Source: Christensenella sp. UBA7102 (GTDB lineage Bacteria > Bacillota > Clostridia > Christensenellales > UBA1750). From it: a stretch of 64,000 nucleotides of DNA. This document shows, in pieces, positions 47,929 to 56,680 of the stretch. Positions within the stretch are counted from its first letter, which is position 1. Each line of letters opens with the position of its first letter. The DNA is taken from assembly GCA_002492415.1 (NCBI GenBank), contig DKYK01000031.1:9328-73327 (forward strand), given 5' to 3'. The position numbers were made by a program, and so were the translations under genes. The notes under the pieces were generated by a model, which made no database searches, was not told the origin of the DNA, and was given only the letters and a program-made list of their open reading frames with translations.

Positions 47929-49053
47929 ATGACCTATCTGGGACAAGAGATACCGAAACTGGGCTTCGGACTGATGCGGCTGCCGATGATCGGCGACGAG
48001 GTGGACATCGAACAGACCAAGCAGATGGTGGACCTGTTTCTGAGCAAGGGCTTTACCTACTTTGACACCGCGTATGGTTACCTGGGCGGCAAGAGCGAGA
48101 TGGCTGTAAAGACCGCTCTTGTGGACCGCTATCCGCGGGAGAGCTTCCAGCTGGCGACCAAGCTACCCGCTTGGGCAGGCGCCAACACCGCAGAGGAAGC
48201 GCAGGGCATGTTCTACACCTCGCTCGAGCGCACGGGCGCCGGGTATTTCGATTTTTATCTGCTGCACAATCTGGGTGACAGCCGCACGGAGGCCTTTGAT
48301 CGCTTCAATATCTGGAATTTCCTTGCGGAGCAGAAGAAAAAGGGATTGATTAAGCATCTGGGCTTCTCCTTCCACGACAAGGCGGACAAGCTGGACGAGG
48401 TGCTGACGCTGCATCCGGACATGGAGTTTGTGCAGCTGCAGATCAACTATGCCGACTGGGAGAGCGCATCCATTCAGTCGCGCGCGTGTTATGAGGTGGC
48501 AAGAAAGCACGGCAAGCCCGTCATCATCATGGAGCCTGTCAAGGGCGGCTCGCTGGCCAACCTGCCCGCGCCCATCGAAAAGATATTCAAGGACGCCGCG
48601 CCGCAGGCCTCGCTGCCCTCCTGGGCCATCCGCTATGCCGCGTCGCTGGACGGACTGGTCACGGTGCTCTCGGGCATGTCCACGCTGGAGCAGATGCAGG
48701 ACAATCTCTCCTTCATGGAGCGCTTTGAGCCGCTGAGTGATGCGGAGAAGGCCGTGGTGGACAAGGCGCGCGCCGCGCTGGACGCGCTGCCGCAGATCCC
48801 CTGCACCGCCTGCCAGTACTGCGTCAAGGGCTGCCCGATGTCCATCAACATCCCCGGCATTTTCAAGGCGATGAACAACCAGCTGGTGTACGGCAACCGC
48901 GCCGGCGCGCTGGGTAACTTCGCCTTTGCCACCCGGAGCGGCGGCAAGCCCAGCCAGTGCATCGCCTGCGGCCAGTGCGAGGCTGCATGTCCTCAGCACA
49001 TCAACATCATTGCCGAGCTGCAGCGCGCGGTGGAGATGCTGGAAAACGCGTAA
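47929..49053 (+). CDS. Aldo/keto reductase with two 4Fe-4S ferredoxin-type motifs
   Basis: 374 residues. N-terminal aldo/keto-reductase TIM barrel (GFGLMRLPM, YFDTAYGYLGGKSE, LLHNLGD) with catalytic Tyr in DTAYGY, and C-terminal ferredoxin domain with two clusters, CTACQYCVKGCP and CIACGQCEAACP (about 305-355). The fusion is the common clostridial type of ferredoxin-linked AKR, often acting on unsaturated acids or in electron bifurcation. ATG 47929 with AGAGGGG. Confidence 0.93.
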   Translation: MTYLGQEIPKLGFGLMRLPMIGDEVDIEQTKQMVDLFLSKGFTYFDTAYGYLGGKSEMAVKTALVDRYPRESFQLATKLPAWAGANTAEEAQGMFYTSLERTGAGYFDFYLLHNLGDSRTEAFDRFNIWNFLAEQKKKGLIKHLGFSFHDKADKLDEVLTLHPDMEFVQLQINYADWESASIQSRACYEVARKHGKPVIIMEPVKGGSLANLPAPIEKIFKDAAPQASLPSWAIRYAASLDGLVTVLSGMSTLEQMQDNLSFMERFEPLSDAEKAVVDKARAALDALPQIPCTACQYCVKGCPMSINIPGIFKAMNNQLVYGNRAGALGNFAFATRSGGKPSQCIACGQCEAACPQHINIIAELQRAVEMLENA

Positions 49054-49069
49054 GCAATCGATGAAATTC

Positions 49070-49101
49070 TGCCCGGGAACATTTTCTGCCCGGGCGGTTT
49101 T
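49070..49101 (+). terminator. Terminator after the aldo/keto reductase
   Basis: Stem GCCCGGG (from 49071) with CCCGGGC (49088-49094) followed by GG and TTTTTT. The -10-like region of the next gene is not obvious. Confidence 0.8.
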
Positions 49102-49119
49102 TTGAAATGGGGTGAGAAT

Positions 49120-49674
49120 ATGGCGGAAATGCCGCGCTGTGCCTGGGCAAGGGGAGCGGAGAACATGATCCGATACCACGATGAAGAGTGGGGGATTCCC
49201 TGCCATGATGATCGGGTGCTGTTCGAATTCCTGCTGCTGGAGGGCTTTCAGGCGGGACTCTCCTGGGCGTGTATACTCAACAAGCGAGAGAACTTCCGCC
49301 GTGCGCTGGACGGCTTTGACCCGGTGAAAATCGCGGAATATGGGGAGGAGAAGATCGAGGAGCTGCTCGCCGACGCGAGCATCGTGCGCAGCCGCAGGAA
49401 GCTTATGGCAGCGGTGGGAAACGCGCGTGCCTTCCTTGCGATCCAGCGGGAGTTTGGATCATTTGACGCCTACCTGTGGGGCTTTACGAGCGGACAGGTG
49501 GTGCGGGAGCATGCGCTGCCCATGCCGGCGTCCACGGAATTGTCCGACCGCATCAGCTCAGATTTGAAAAAGCGAGGCATGAAGTATGTGGGCACGGTGA
49601 TCGTCTACTCTTTTTTGCAGGCGGTGGGCGTGGTGGACGACCACGAACCGGGCTGTTATTTGTACCAAAACTAG
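49120..49674 (+). CDS. tag: DNA-3-methyladenine glycosylase I
   Basis: 184 residues, normal for Tag. Zinc ligands and active site visible: RCAWARG (Cys about residue 6), YHDEEWGIP (His 19 region), LEGFQAGLSWACIL, and DDHEPGCYLY with His and Cys at the C-terminus. Removes 3-methyladenine from alkylated DNA. ATG 49120 preferred, with GGGGTGAG; an in-frame ATG at 49102 is next to the preceding terminator. Confidence 0.95.
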   Translation: MAEMPRCAWARGAENMIRYHDEEWGIPCHDDRVLFEFLLLEGFQAGLSWACILNKRENFRRALDGFDPVKIAEYGEEKIEELLADASIVRSRRKLMAAVGNARAFLAIQREFGSFDAYLWGFTSGQVVREHALPMPASTELSDRISSDLKKRGMKYVGTVIVYSFLQAVGVVDDHEPGCYLYQN

Positions 49675-49704
49675 AAAAAGTGCTCCGAACGGAGCACTTT
49701 TTTC
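49675..49704. terminator. Bidirectional terminator
   Basis: Stem AAAAAGTGCTCCG (from 49675) with CGGAGCACTTTTT (to 49703). Between tag and the leftward ABC permease. Confidence 0.88.
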
Positions 49705-49724
49705 TGTGAATTTTGCGTTGAAGA

Positions 49725-50549
49725 TCAGCCCTTGAGGCCGCCGGCCATGACGCCGTCAACAATGTAGCGCTGGCCGAAGATGTAGACCACGATCAGCGGA
49801 GCGGCTACGATGAGCAGGCCGGCCGCGGTCAGCGTCCAGTCGTTGGAATACTGGCCGGTGAACACGAACAGGCCGCGGGTGATGTTGTAGTTGGCCTCGC
49901 TGGTCAGATAAATGGTGGAGGAAACAATGTCATTCCATACGCCGATCATGCTCAGCATGCCCATGGAGACGATGGCGGGCTGTGCGAGGGGCACGATGCA
50001 GGTCAGCACATAGCGCAGATAGCCGCAGCCGTCGATGGAAGCGGCCTCGTCCAGCTCGCGCGGAATGGACTTGAAGTATCCCGTAAAAAAGAACACCGAA
50101 GTGGCGTTGACGCCCGTCATGACCAGCATGTAGCCGATCTTGGTGTCGTACAGCCCCATATTGAGCACCATCTGAAAGGTGGGAATCATGCCGTTGGGCA
50201 GGAACAGACCGCACAGGAACAGCAGATACAGGAAGCCCGCGCAGGGGATGTATTTGCGCGAGATGGGGAAGGCGATCAGCAGAGACAACAGAAGCGATGC
50301 CACCGTGCACACGGCGGTGTAGAGCACCGAGTTGCCGATGTAAGCGCCGAAATTCGCCTTGTTCCACGCGGTAATGAAGTTGCCAAACTGCCAGGTGCTC
50401 GTCAGCGCGGTGGGATGCAGCATGTAATCCTGCGCGCTTTTGATGGAGGTATTGGCCACAAAGAACAGCGGGAAAAGATAGATGAATAGAAAGACGACCA
50501 TCAGCACGTAACAAAATACGCGGAAAGGAATGTTCTTGATCTTGCCCAT
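49725..50549 (-). CDS. CUT1 sugar ABC transporter permease (MalG-like)
   Basis: 274-residue permease with about six hydrophobic segments and the EAA loop LDEAASIDGCGYLRYVLTCI, which binds an ATPase. Homologues are MalG, UgpE and LacG. Start ATG shares one base with the stop of the upstream permease (50549), so translation is coupled. The operon has no ATPase gene, as expected when an MsiK-type ATPase is shared. Confidence 0.94.
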   Translation of the reverse strand: MGKIKNIPFRVFCYVLMVVFLFIYLFPLFFVANTSIKSAQDYMLHPTALTSTWQFGNFITAWNKANFGAYIGNSVLYTAVCTVASLLLSLLIAFPISRKYIPCAGFLYLLFLCGLFLPNGMIPTFQMVLNMGLYDTKIGYMLVMTGVNATSVFFFTGYFKSIPRELDEAASIDGCGYLRYVLTCIVPLAQPAIVSMGMLSMIGVWNDIVSSTIYLTSEANYNITRGLFVFTGQYSNDWTLTAAGLLIVAAPLIVVYIFGQRYIVDGVMAGGLKG

Positions 50550-51520
50550 TACGAATCCGCCTCCATTTTCTTCATGACCAACTGCGAGATGACGGTGACG
50601 ACCAGCACGCCCAGGAACAGGATCATGGACTCGGCAGCCGCATAGCCCTGGCGCATGCCGGCGACCGTGCCGCCGCTCGCCGTGGCGCCGCCGCCGCCAA
50701 AGGCCGTGGCGAACACCATCATGCCCAGCGTTGCGGTGTTGAAGGAACCGCGGGTGATGGTCATGATCAGTTCATAGCTCTGCAGCGAGCCGATGATGGC
50801 CAGCAGCGTATTGACCGTGACCGCAGACCAGATCAGCGGCAGCGTGATGCGCCAGAATACCTGCCACTCGTTCGCGCCGTCAATGTAGGCGGCCTCGTAG
50901 AGGTCTGCAGAGATGTTCTGCAGCGCAGCGAGGAAGATGACCATGGAATACCCCATGTTTTGCCAGATCTGAGCTGCAATGACCGCGGGGAAGGCATAGG
51001 TGTAGCTCGAGAGAATGGCTGGCGGGTTTTCTATGCCCAGCACGTTTTTCATGAACAGGAAGATGGGGCCGGTGGGCGTGGAGAACATCAGCTTCCAGAT
51101 GGTGGATACCACCGCCGCGCCCAGGATCACGGGCATGAAGTAGACGGCGCGCGCAAAATTGCGGCCCTTGAGGAACTTGCCGTTTAGGATGACGGCCATC
51201 AGCAGCGCCAGCGCGTTCTGAATGAGCGTAACGGAGACGGCGTAGATCGCTGTGCGCCCCAGGGAAGCCTTGAGGTCACGGATGTTCTGCAGGATGAAGA
51301 ATTCCTTGTAGTTGGCCCAGCCTACCCAGCTCCACGAGGAGCCAGGAATGCCCGAGATGTCAGTAAAGGACAGCACCGCGGTCATCGCGGAAGGGAAGAG
51401 CCGGAAAATGGTGTAATGCAGCAACCCGGGCAGCATGCACAGGAACACGATCCAAATGGGAAAGGTGCGGATGTGCTTGCGCCTGCGAGGTGCGTTGACA
51501 GCCGAGTGGTTGGCCTGCAT
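50549..51520 (-). CDS. CUT1 sugar ABC transporter permease (MalF/UgpA-like)
   Basis: 323-residue permease with about six hydrophobic segments and EAA loop DLYEAAYIDGANEWQVFWRI. Basic N-terminal tail (RRRKH) before the first TM. Partner of the MalG-like permease downstream. RBS GGAGGCG at the 51520 start. It follows the binding-protein gene after a strong attenuator-like hairpin. Confidence 0.94.
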   Translation of the reverse strand: MQANHSAVNAPRRRKHIRTFPIWIVFLCMLPGLLHYTIFRLFPSAMTAVLSFTDISGIPGSSWSWVGWANYKEFFILQNIRDLKASLGRTAIYAVSVTLIQNALALLMAVILNGKFLKGRNFARAVYFMPVILGAAVVSTIWKLMFSTPTGPIFLFMKNVLGIENPPAILSSYTYAFPAVIAAQIWQNMGYSMVIFLAALQNISADLYEAAYIDGANEWQVFWRITLPLIWSAVTVNTLLAIIGSLQSYELIMTITRGSFNTATLGMMVFATAFGGGGATASGGTVAGMRQGYAAAESMILFLGVLVVTVISQLVMKKMEADS

Positions 51521-51552
51521 GAGGAGACGCCTCCTTTTCGGTTTGGGATTCT

Positions 51553-51580
51553 AAAAAGGGGGCGAATCCGATCGCCCCCC
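51553..51580 (-). terminator. Intercistronic terminator in the sugar ABC operon
   Basis: Leftward: stem of seven or eight G/C pairs (51573-51580 with 51558-51564) followed by TTTTT (51553-51557). Located between the binding-protein and permease genes, it probably reduces downstream expression relative to the binding protein. Confidence 0.85.
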
Positions 51581-51603
51581 GAAAGCATGCAATATGGATG
51601 TTT

Positions 51604-53013
51604 TTACTCAGCCAGAGAGGCCAGAGCGGCTCTTGCGGTGTCAAAGTCCTCGTCAGCCTTCTGCGCGAGCTCCTCAGCGGTCAGCGGACCGCCCAGGGTC
51701 TTGAGGTACAGGAAGGAGAATTGGCCGGAGCCGTACTCGCCAACGCCCTTGGGAGAGTAGATGTACATCTCGGCGTTGAGGCAGGGCTTCTGCAGGCCGC
51801 TGGCCAGAGAGTTCAGGAACTCATTTTCCAGAGTCACGTCCTGGGTAGGCGTAAAGCCGATGGCGTTGAGGAACGCGGTGTAAACGTCCTTGCGGGAAAC
51901 ATACTCCAGGAAAGCCTTGGCGCCTTCTACGTTGGGCGCGTTGGTGGGGATGGCAAAGGACAGGTCATACTTGATGCCGTACTGGGGATCCAAGCCGTCC
52001 GCACGGGCGTTGACGCCGGGCAGCGGGAAGTAGCCAAAGTCGATGTCGGGGTTGGCTTTCTGGATGTCGGCAAAGGACCAGGCGCCATCGGCGTACATGG
52101 CCATGTTGCCAAGCGCGAAGCGGCCGGGAGCATCAGAGTAGGCGATGCCGGTGACGCCGGGCTCGAGATAGGCGGCGAACTGCTCCATGCAGTCGTAGAC
52201 CAGCTTGACCTCAGGGTCGGTGTGCTTCATCTCGCCGGTGAGCAGCTTCATGCCGATCTGCTCGGCGTCGTCGCCATAGTTGGCGGAGAGGATGGCGTTG
52301 GCGAACATGTTCAGCGGCCACTGGTCGGCAGCGCCGGCGGACAGCACGGAATAACGGCCGTCAGCCTTGACCGCTTCGCAAACGGCGATGAACTCGTCCC
52401 AGGTCTTGGGAACTTCCAGGCCCAGCTCGGTGAAGATGGCCTTGTTGTAGAACAGGCCGCTGTAGGCCACGACGCCCATGTTCAGGCTGTACAGGCGATC
52501 GTTGTACGCGTTGCCCATCAGGGTGTCCACGTTGTAATTCTGAATGTAGGGCTCGTCGGTCAGGTCGGTGAGCAGACCTTCGTCAATATACTGCTGCCAA
52601 GCGGGCTTGTCGATGGAATCCTTGTTCCAATCGGCCTGGGGCCTGGAGAAGGTCTGGAAGGAAACGATGTCCACATTGGCGGCGGAGATGCGGGTCTGGA
52701 TGACCTGATCGATCTCGCCGGAGGGAACCTCGGTCACAACCAGCTGGTGCTGGGGATAGGCCTCGTGGAAAGCGTCCACAATGCTCTTGAGGTACTCGAC
52801 GGTGGCAGCGTTGGACCAGGTCAGAACCTCGACGGGAGTGCCTTCACTGGAGTCGGCGGGCGCGTCCGCAGCGGGCTTATCGGCATTGGGCTTATCGGCA
52901 TTGGGCTTATCGGCGGCGGGGGCGCCGCCGGTGGTGCCGCCCGAGCAGGCGGTCAGCGCTGCGACCATCAGCACAGCCAGCAGCACACACAGAATCTTGC
53001 GCAGTTTAAGCAT
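51604..53013 (-). CDS. CUT1 extracellular sugar-binding lipoprotein
   Basis: 469-residue substrate-binding lipoprotein of the family-1 solute-binding type. Lipobox LTAC (cysteine about residue 22), followed by a linker containing three copies of a pentapeptide KPNAD/KPAAD. Core features: VEVLTWSNAATVEYLKSIVDAF, then W.WDEFI-type and GAWSFADIQKANP. Sugar unknown. ATG 53013 with AAGGAGG; upstream in-frame starts lack a ribosome site. Own promoter at 53055-53083. Confidence 0.93.
   Translation of the reverse strand: MLKLRKILCVLLAVLMVAALTACSGGTTGGAPAADKPNADKPNADKPAADAPADSSEGTPVEVLTWSNAATVEYLKSIVDAFHEAYPQHQLVVTEVPSGEIDQVIQTRISAANVDIVSFQTFSRPQADWNKDSIDKPAWQQYIDEGLLTDLTDEPYIQNYNVDTLMGNAYNDRLYSLNMGVVAYSGLFYNKAIFTELGLEVPKTWDEFIAVCEAVKADGRYSVLSAGAADQWPLNMFANAILSANYGDDAEQIGMKLLTGEMKHTDPEVKLVYDCMEQFAAYLEPGVTGIAYSDAPGRFALGNMAMYADGAWSFADIQKANPDIDFGYFPLPGVNARADGLDPQYGIKYDLSFAIPTNAPNVEGAKAFLEYVSRKDVYTAFLNAIGFTPTQDVTLENEFLNSLASGLQKPCLNAEMYIYSPKGVGEYGSGQFSFLYLKTLGGPLTAEELAQKADEDFDTARAALASLAE
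52873..52917 (-). repeat. Three tandem 15-bp repeats in the binding-protein linker
   Basis: Units 52873-52887 and 52888-52902 are identical and 52903-52917 differs at the last two bases. They encode the pentapeptides KPNAD, KPNAD and KPAAD in the flexible linker after the lipid anchor. Suggests slipped-strand expansion. Confidence 0.9.
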
Positions 53014-53054
53014 ACGTTCATCCTCCTTATGTATTCGGGTGAGTTTACAAACAT

Positions 53055-53083
53055 AGAATATCATTAACAAAAAAGTTACACAA
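53055..53083 (-). promoter_or_regulatory. Promoter of the sugar ABC operon
   Basis: Leftward: TTGTGT (53078-53083), 17-base spacer, TATTCT (53055-53060), AT-rich surroundings. Confidence 0.65.
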
Positions 53084-53171
53084 TATAAAATTCCTTCTCG
53101 GCCCGTTCCGTTAAAATTCACGATTTTGCGGGGAAAGCTTTGTAAAAATATGCTTATGTCGCCGCTGCGCT

Positions 53172-53200
53172 CTTGACAGCGGGCAAAAGAGCGAGTATGA
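53172..53200 (+). promoter_or_regulatory. Promoter of the aspS2-gatCAB operon
   Basis: TTGACA (53172-53177), 17-base spacer, TATGAT (53195-53200). Confidence 0.82.
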
Positions 53201-53205
53201 TTGCG

Positions 53206-53512
53206 ACATTAAAGGCAGTGATGGAGAATGCCTTGCGGGACCCGGCAGCAGAGAGGCGATGTCGTCGGCTGAAAGCATCGCGTGGCCGCAGCGCAGGGGG
53301 AACACTCCGTAGCCGAGACTTCGAAAGCCCGGATAAGGACGAGTAGGGGTCTACGCAGAGCCGGGCGTTACAGCGGCGACGAGCGGTTACATAAAGGCAC
53401 GGTCAATGGCGACGCGCGCAGCTTTATGCGACAAATCGGGTGGTACCGCGGGGTAGCAATTTGGGTTATTCCGTCCCTTGGGGAGAAGTATACTCCTCAG
53501 GGGATTTTTTTT
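53206..53512 (+). ncRNA. Asparagine-specific T-box riboswitch
   Basis: Stem I: GGAG (53223-53226) with CTCC (53305-53308), upper helix CCTTGCG/CGCAGGG, and distal GGCTGAAAG loop (about 53267-53275). The specifier loop 3' side is GGAACA, giving codon AAC (53301-53303) followed by a purine. T-box GGGTGGTACCGCGG lies at 53437-53450. Terminator: stem 53474-53504 then T-run 53505-53512. AAC points to tRNA-Asn. The bulge is UGGU, which would prefer an A discriminator; bacterial tRNA-Asn usually has G, so a wobble pair is implied. Confidence 0.9.
53474..53512 (+). terminator. Regulated terminator of the Asn T-box
   Basis: TCCC..TGGGGAG pairs with CTCCTCA..GGGA (53474-53504), then eight T. Confidence 0.85.
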
Positions 53513-53564
53513 ATTGTTTTCCCCAATACGTGGTACAAGGACAAAAAGGAAAGGAGAAAAGCTT

Positions 53565-54890
53565 ATGCAGACGACAACCGGAAAAAGACAGGAACAATGG
53601 ACGATCCAGCGCGTGTTGGAGGAAAAACCGGGCAATTCCATCGAGCTGCGGGGCTGCATCCATCACATTCGTGACATGGCGGAGTTCGCCTTCATCATTC
53701 TACGCCGGTATGACGGCACGGTTCAGTGCGTGCTTGATGCTGCGCGCATGGACATTGCTGCGCAGGAACTGACCGATGGCATGTGCGTGGCCGTGACGGG
53801 CCCTGTGGCGTTTGACCAGCGCGCGCCGCACGGGTTCGAGCTGCGCGTGGAGAGCTTACGCGTGCTGAGCCGCCCGACAGGGGCGTTGGAGGCGCCGGTG
53901 CACAAGTATAAGCTCAATCTGGGATTAGAGAGCGATTTGAACGTCCGCCCGGTATCCTTGCGCAATCTGAGAAAGCGCGCGGTGTTTAAAATACAGGAGG
54001 GAATCGTGCGGGGATTCCGGGAGTTCCTGCACGGCGAAGGGTTTACGGAGATCCACAGCCCCAAAATCGTAAAGGTGGGCGCGGAGGGCGGCGCCAATAT
54101 ATTTAAGCTGGACTACTTTGGACAGAAGGCGTTCCTCGCGCAGTCACCGCAGTTCTACAAGCAAACGATGGTGGGGGTGTTCGACCGGGTGTTTGAGGTA
54201 GGACCGGTGTTCCGCGCCGAAAAGCACGCCACCACGCGGCACCTGAACGAGTATACCTCATTGGATTTTGAAATGGGCTACATCGACAGCTTCGCCGATG
54301 TGATGGAGATGGAGACGGCGATGCTGCAGCATGTGATGGCGGTGTTGAAAAGCGAGTATGCGCCGCAGCTGGAGCTGCTTTCCGTTGCGTTGCCCAAGGT
54401 GGAGAGTATCCCGCAGGTGACGTTCGTTCGGGCCAAGGAGATGGTGGCGGAGAAGTACAACCGGAAAATCCGCGACCCGCACGACCTTGAGCCGGAGGAG
54501 GAGCAGCTGATTGGACAGCTGTTCCAAGAGGAATACGGCGCAGACTTTGTGTTTGTGACGCACTACCCCACCAAAAAGCGCCCCTTCTATGCGATGGATG
54601 ACCCTGAGGATCCCAAGCACACGCTGTCCTTTGACTTGCTGCTGCGCGGCATGGAGGTCACCACCGGCGGCCAGCGCATCCATGATTACGACATGCAGAT
54701 TGCGAAAATGGAACGACTGCACATGAACGTTGCGGACTTTGAGAGCTACCTGATGGCGCACAAGAACGGCCTGCCGCCGCACGGCGGATTGGGCATCGGA
54801 CTGGAACGGTTGACGATGAAGCTCATCGGCGAGAGCAACATCCGCGAGGCGACGCTGTTCCCGCGGGACATCAATCGGCTGATCCCGTGA
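53565..54890 (+). CDS. aspS: Non-discriminating aspartyl-tRNA synthetase (archaeal-type AspRS)
   Basis: 441-residue class II synthetase. N-terminal OB-fold anticodon domain (SIELRGCIHHIRDMAEFAF, FELRVESLRVLSRP) and catalytic core with motif 2 FRAEKHATTRHLNEYTSLDFEM (about 222-245) and motif 3 GLGIGLERLTMKLIG plus FPRDINRL. By length and motifs it matches the archaeal-type AspRS (aspS2), lacking the bacterial insertion domain. Charges Asp onto tRNA-Asp and probably tRNA-Asn, making the substrate for the GatCAB amidotransferase encoded just downstream. ATG 53565 with AAAGGAG. The Asn T-box upstream controls the operon. Confidence 0.93.
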   Translation: MQTTTGKRQEQWTIQRVLEEKPGNSIELRGCIHHIRDMAEFAFIILRRYDGTVQCVLDAARMDIAAQELTDGMCVAVTGPVAFDQRAPHGFELRVESLRVLSRPTGALEAPVHKYKLNLGLESDLNVRPVSLRNLRKRAVFKIQEGIVRGFREFLHGEGFTEIHSPKIVKVGAEGGANIFKLDYFGQKAFLAQSPQFYKQTMVGVFDRVFEVGPVFRAEKHATTRHLNEYTSLDFEMGYIDSFADVMEMETAMLQHVMAVLKSEYAPQLELLSVALPKVESIPQVTFVRAKEMVAEKYNRKIRDPHDLEPEEEQLIGQLFQEEYGADFVFVTHYPTKKRPFYAMDDPEDPKHTLSFDLLLRGMEVTTGGQRIHDYDMQIAKMERLHMNVADFESYLMAHKNGLPPHGGLGIGLERLTMKLIGESNIREATLFPRDINRLIP

Positions 54891-54921
54891 CGCAACCGGA
54901 TGTGGAAGGAGAAATGGCGCT

Positions 54922-55203
54922 ATGGATGAAAGAACGCTGGAATACATTGCGGAGCTGTCGCGCTTGGCGCTGCCGCAGGAGGAAAAGGCAGAACTGCTCG
55001 CGCAGATGCAGCAGATACTGGACTACATGGAGCTGCTGGGCGCCGTGGACACGGAGCACGCCGAGCCGCTGATCCAGGCGGCAGGACTGAAGAACGTGTT
55101 CCGCGAGGACGTGGTGCAGCCCTCTTATGACCGCGAGCGCCTGATGGCGAACGCGAAGAAGAAGCTGGACGGCGCGTACCAGGTGCCGCGCACGGTGGAA
55201 TAG
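54922..55203 (+). CDS. gatC: Asp/Glu-tRNA amidotransferase subunit C
   Basis: 93 residues, normal GatC. Typical features: YIAELSRLALPQEEKAELLAQM at the N-terminus, then ILDYMELLGAVDTEHAEPL. Links GatA and GatB and stabilises the complex. Follows aspS by 31 bases and precedes gatA by 13, all on one transcript. RBS GGAAGGAG. Confidence 0.95.
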   Translation: MDERTLEYIAELSRLALPQEEKAELLAQMQQILDYMELLGAVDTEHAEPLIQAAGLKNVFREDVVQPSYDRERLMANAKKKLDGAYQVPRTVE

Positions 55204-55216
55204 GAGGGGAAAGGAC

Positions 55217-56680
55217 ATGAACTACACGCAGAGCACGGCGCTGGAGATGGCGCGGGCAATCCGGGAGGGCAAGGTCACGTCCCCGGAGCTGGTGCAGGCG
55301 GCAAAGGCGCGCATTGAGGACGTGGACGGCAGTATCCGCGCGATGACGGCACTGGACTGGGAAGCGGCGATGCGGCGCGCCGAAGAAGTACAGGCGCGCA
55401 TCGATCGTGGCGAGGACATGGGGCGGCTTGCGGGTGTGCCCATGGCGATTAAGGATAACATCTGCATGCGCGGGCTGCCCGCGGCGTGCGGCTCGAAGAT
55501 GCTGCTGGAATTTAACCCGCCGTATGACGCGACGGCGGTGGATAAACTGCAGGGTGCGGGCGCGGTGATTGTGGGCCACACCAACATGGACGAATTTGCG
55601 ATGGGCAGCACCACGGAGACGTCTTTTCACGGCGCGACGCACAACCCATGGAACCTGCAGAAGACCCCCGGCGGGTCGTCGGGCGGGTCGGCGGCGGCGG
55701 TGGCGGCCTGCGAGCTGCCCTGCGCGCTGGGGTCGGATACCGGCGGATCCATCCGCCAGCCGGCTGCCTTCTGCGGCGTGACGGGCTTTAAGCCGACTTA
55801 CGGCGCGGTGTCGCGCTACGGGCTGATCGCGTATGCGTCCAGCCTGGACCAGATCGGACCGCTGGCGCGCGACGCGGCGGACTGCGCGGCGATCTACGAC
55901 ATCATTCATGGAAAAGACGTGCACGACGCGACCACGGTGGACTCCGTGTGCGGCGCGCTGGACGCGCTGGACGGCGGCATTTGCGGGCTGCGCGTGGGCG
56001 TGCCGGAAGAGTATTTTGCAAAAGGGCTGGATGAGGACGTGCGGGCACGGGTGCTGGAGACGGCAGAGACGTTGAAGGGTTTGGGTGCGCAGGTGGAAAA
56101 CTTCTCGCTGGGCATGGTCAAATACGCAGTGCCCGCCTACTACATCCTGGCGTGCGCCGAAGCGTCGAGCAACTTGTCGCGCTTTGACGGCATCAAGTAC
56201 GGCTACCGCGCGGACGAGGCGGAAGACATTGTGTCGCTGATGAGCAGAAGCCGCACGGAAGGTTTTGGCAAAGAGGTGCGCAGGCGCATCCTGCTGGGCA
56301 CGTTCGTGCTGTCGTCTGGATATTACGACGCATACTACGTCAAGGCGCTGAAGGTCAAGGCGCTCATCAAGCAGGCGTTTGACGCGGCGTTTGCAAAGTA
56401 TGACGTGATCCTGTCGCCTGCGGCGCCCACCACGGCGCTGGGCATTGGACAGTCGCTGTCCGATCCGCTGAAGATGTATCTGGGCGACATCTACACGGTC
56501 TCGGTCAACCTTGCGGGGCTGCCGGCAGTGACTTTCCCCTGTGGATTTGACCGGGACGGCATGCCGGTGGGCGCGCAGTTGATCGGGCCGGCACATGGAG
56601 ATAAGACCGTGCTGCGCGCGGCGGACGCGTTCCAGCGCGCGACGCGGTTTCACAAGATGACGAAGGGAGGCGCGCTGTGA
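55217..56680 (+). CDS. gatA: Asp/Glu-tRNA amidotransferase subunit A
   Basis: 487-residue amidase that releases ammonia from glutamine for the transamidation. Amidase-signature catalytic triad: Lys in PMAIKDNI (about residue 78), cis-Ser in GGSSGGSAAAV (about 152-160), and Ser in GSDTGGSIRQPAAFCG (about 175). Complete and of normal length. RBS AGGAGGGGAAAGG. Shares one base with gatB. Confidence 0.97.
   Translation: MNYTQSTALEMARAIREGKVTSPELVQAAKARIEDVDGSIRAMTALDWEAAMRRAEEVQARIDRGEDMGRLAGVPMAIKDNICMRGLPAACGSKMLLEFNPPYDATAVDKLQGAGAVIVGHTNMDEFAMGSTTETSFHGATHNPWNLQKTPGGSSGGSAAAVAACELPCALGSDTGGSIRQPAAFCGVTGFKPTYGAVSRYGLIAYASSLDQIGPLARDAADCAAIYDIIHGKDVHDATTVDSVCGALDALDGGICGLRVGVPEEYFAKGLDEDVRARVLETAETLKGLGAQVENFSLGMVKYAVPAYYILACAEASSNLSRFDGIKYGYRADEAEDIVSLMSRSRTEGFGKEVRRRILLGTFVLSSGYYDAYYVKALKVKALIKQAFDAAFAKYDVILSPAAPTTALGIGQSLSDPLKMYLGDIYTVSVNLAGLPAVTFPCGFDRDGMPVGAQLIGPAHGDKTVLRAADAFQRATRFHKMTKGGAL

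Noticed and set aside
49725..53013. Missing ATPase gene as evidence of a broken sugar transporter
   Set aside because: CUT1 operons in Firmicutes often share one ATPase encoded elsewhere.
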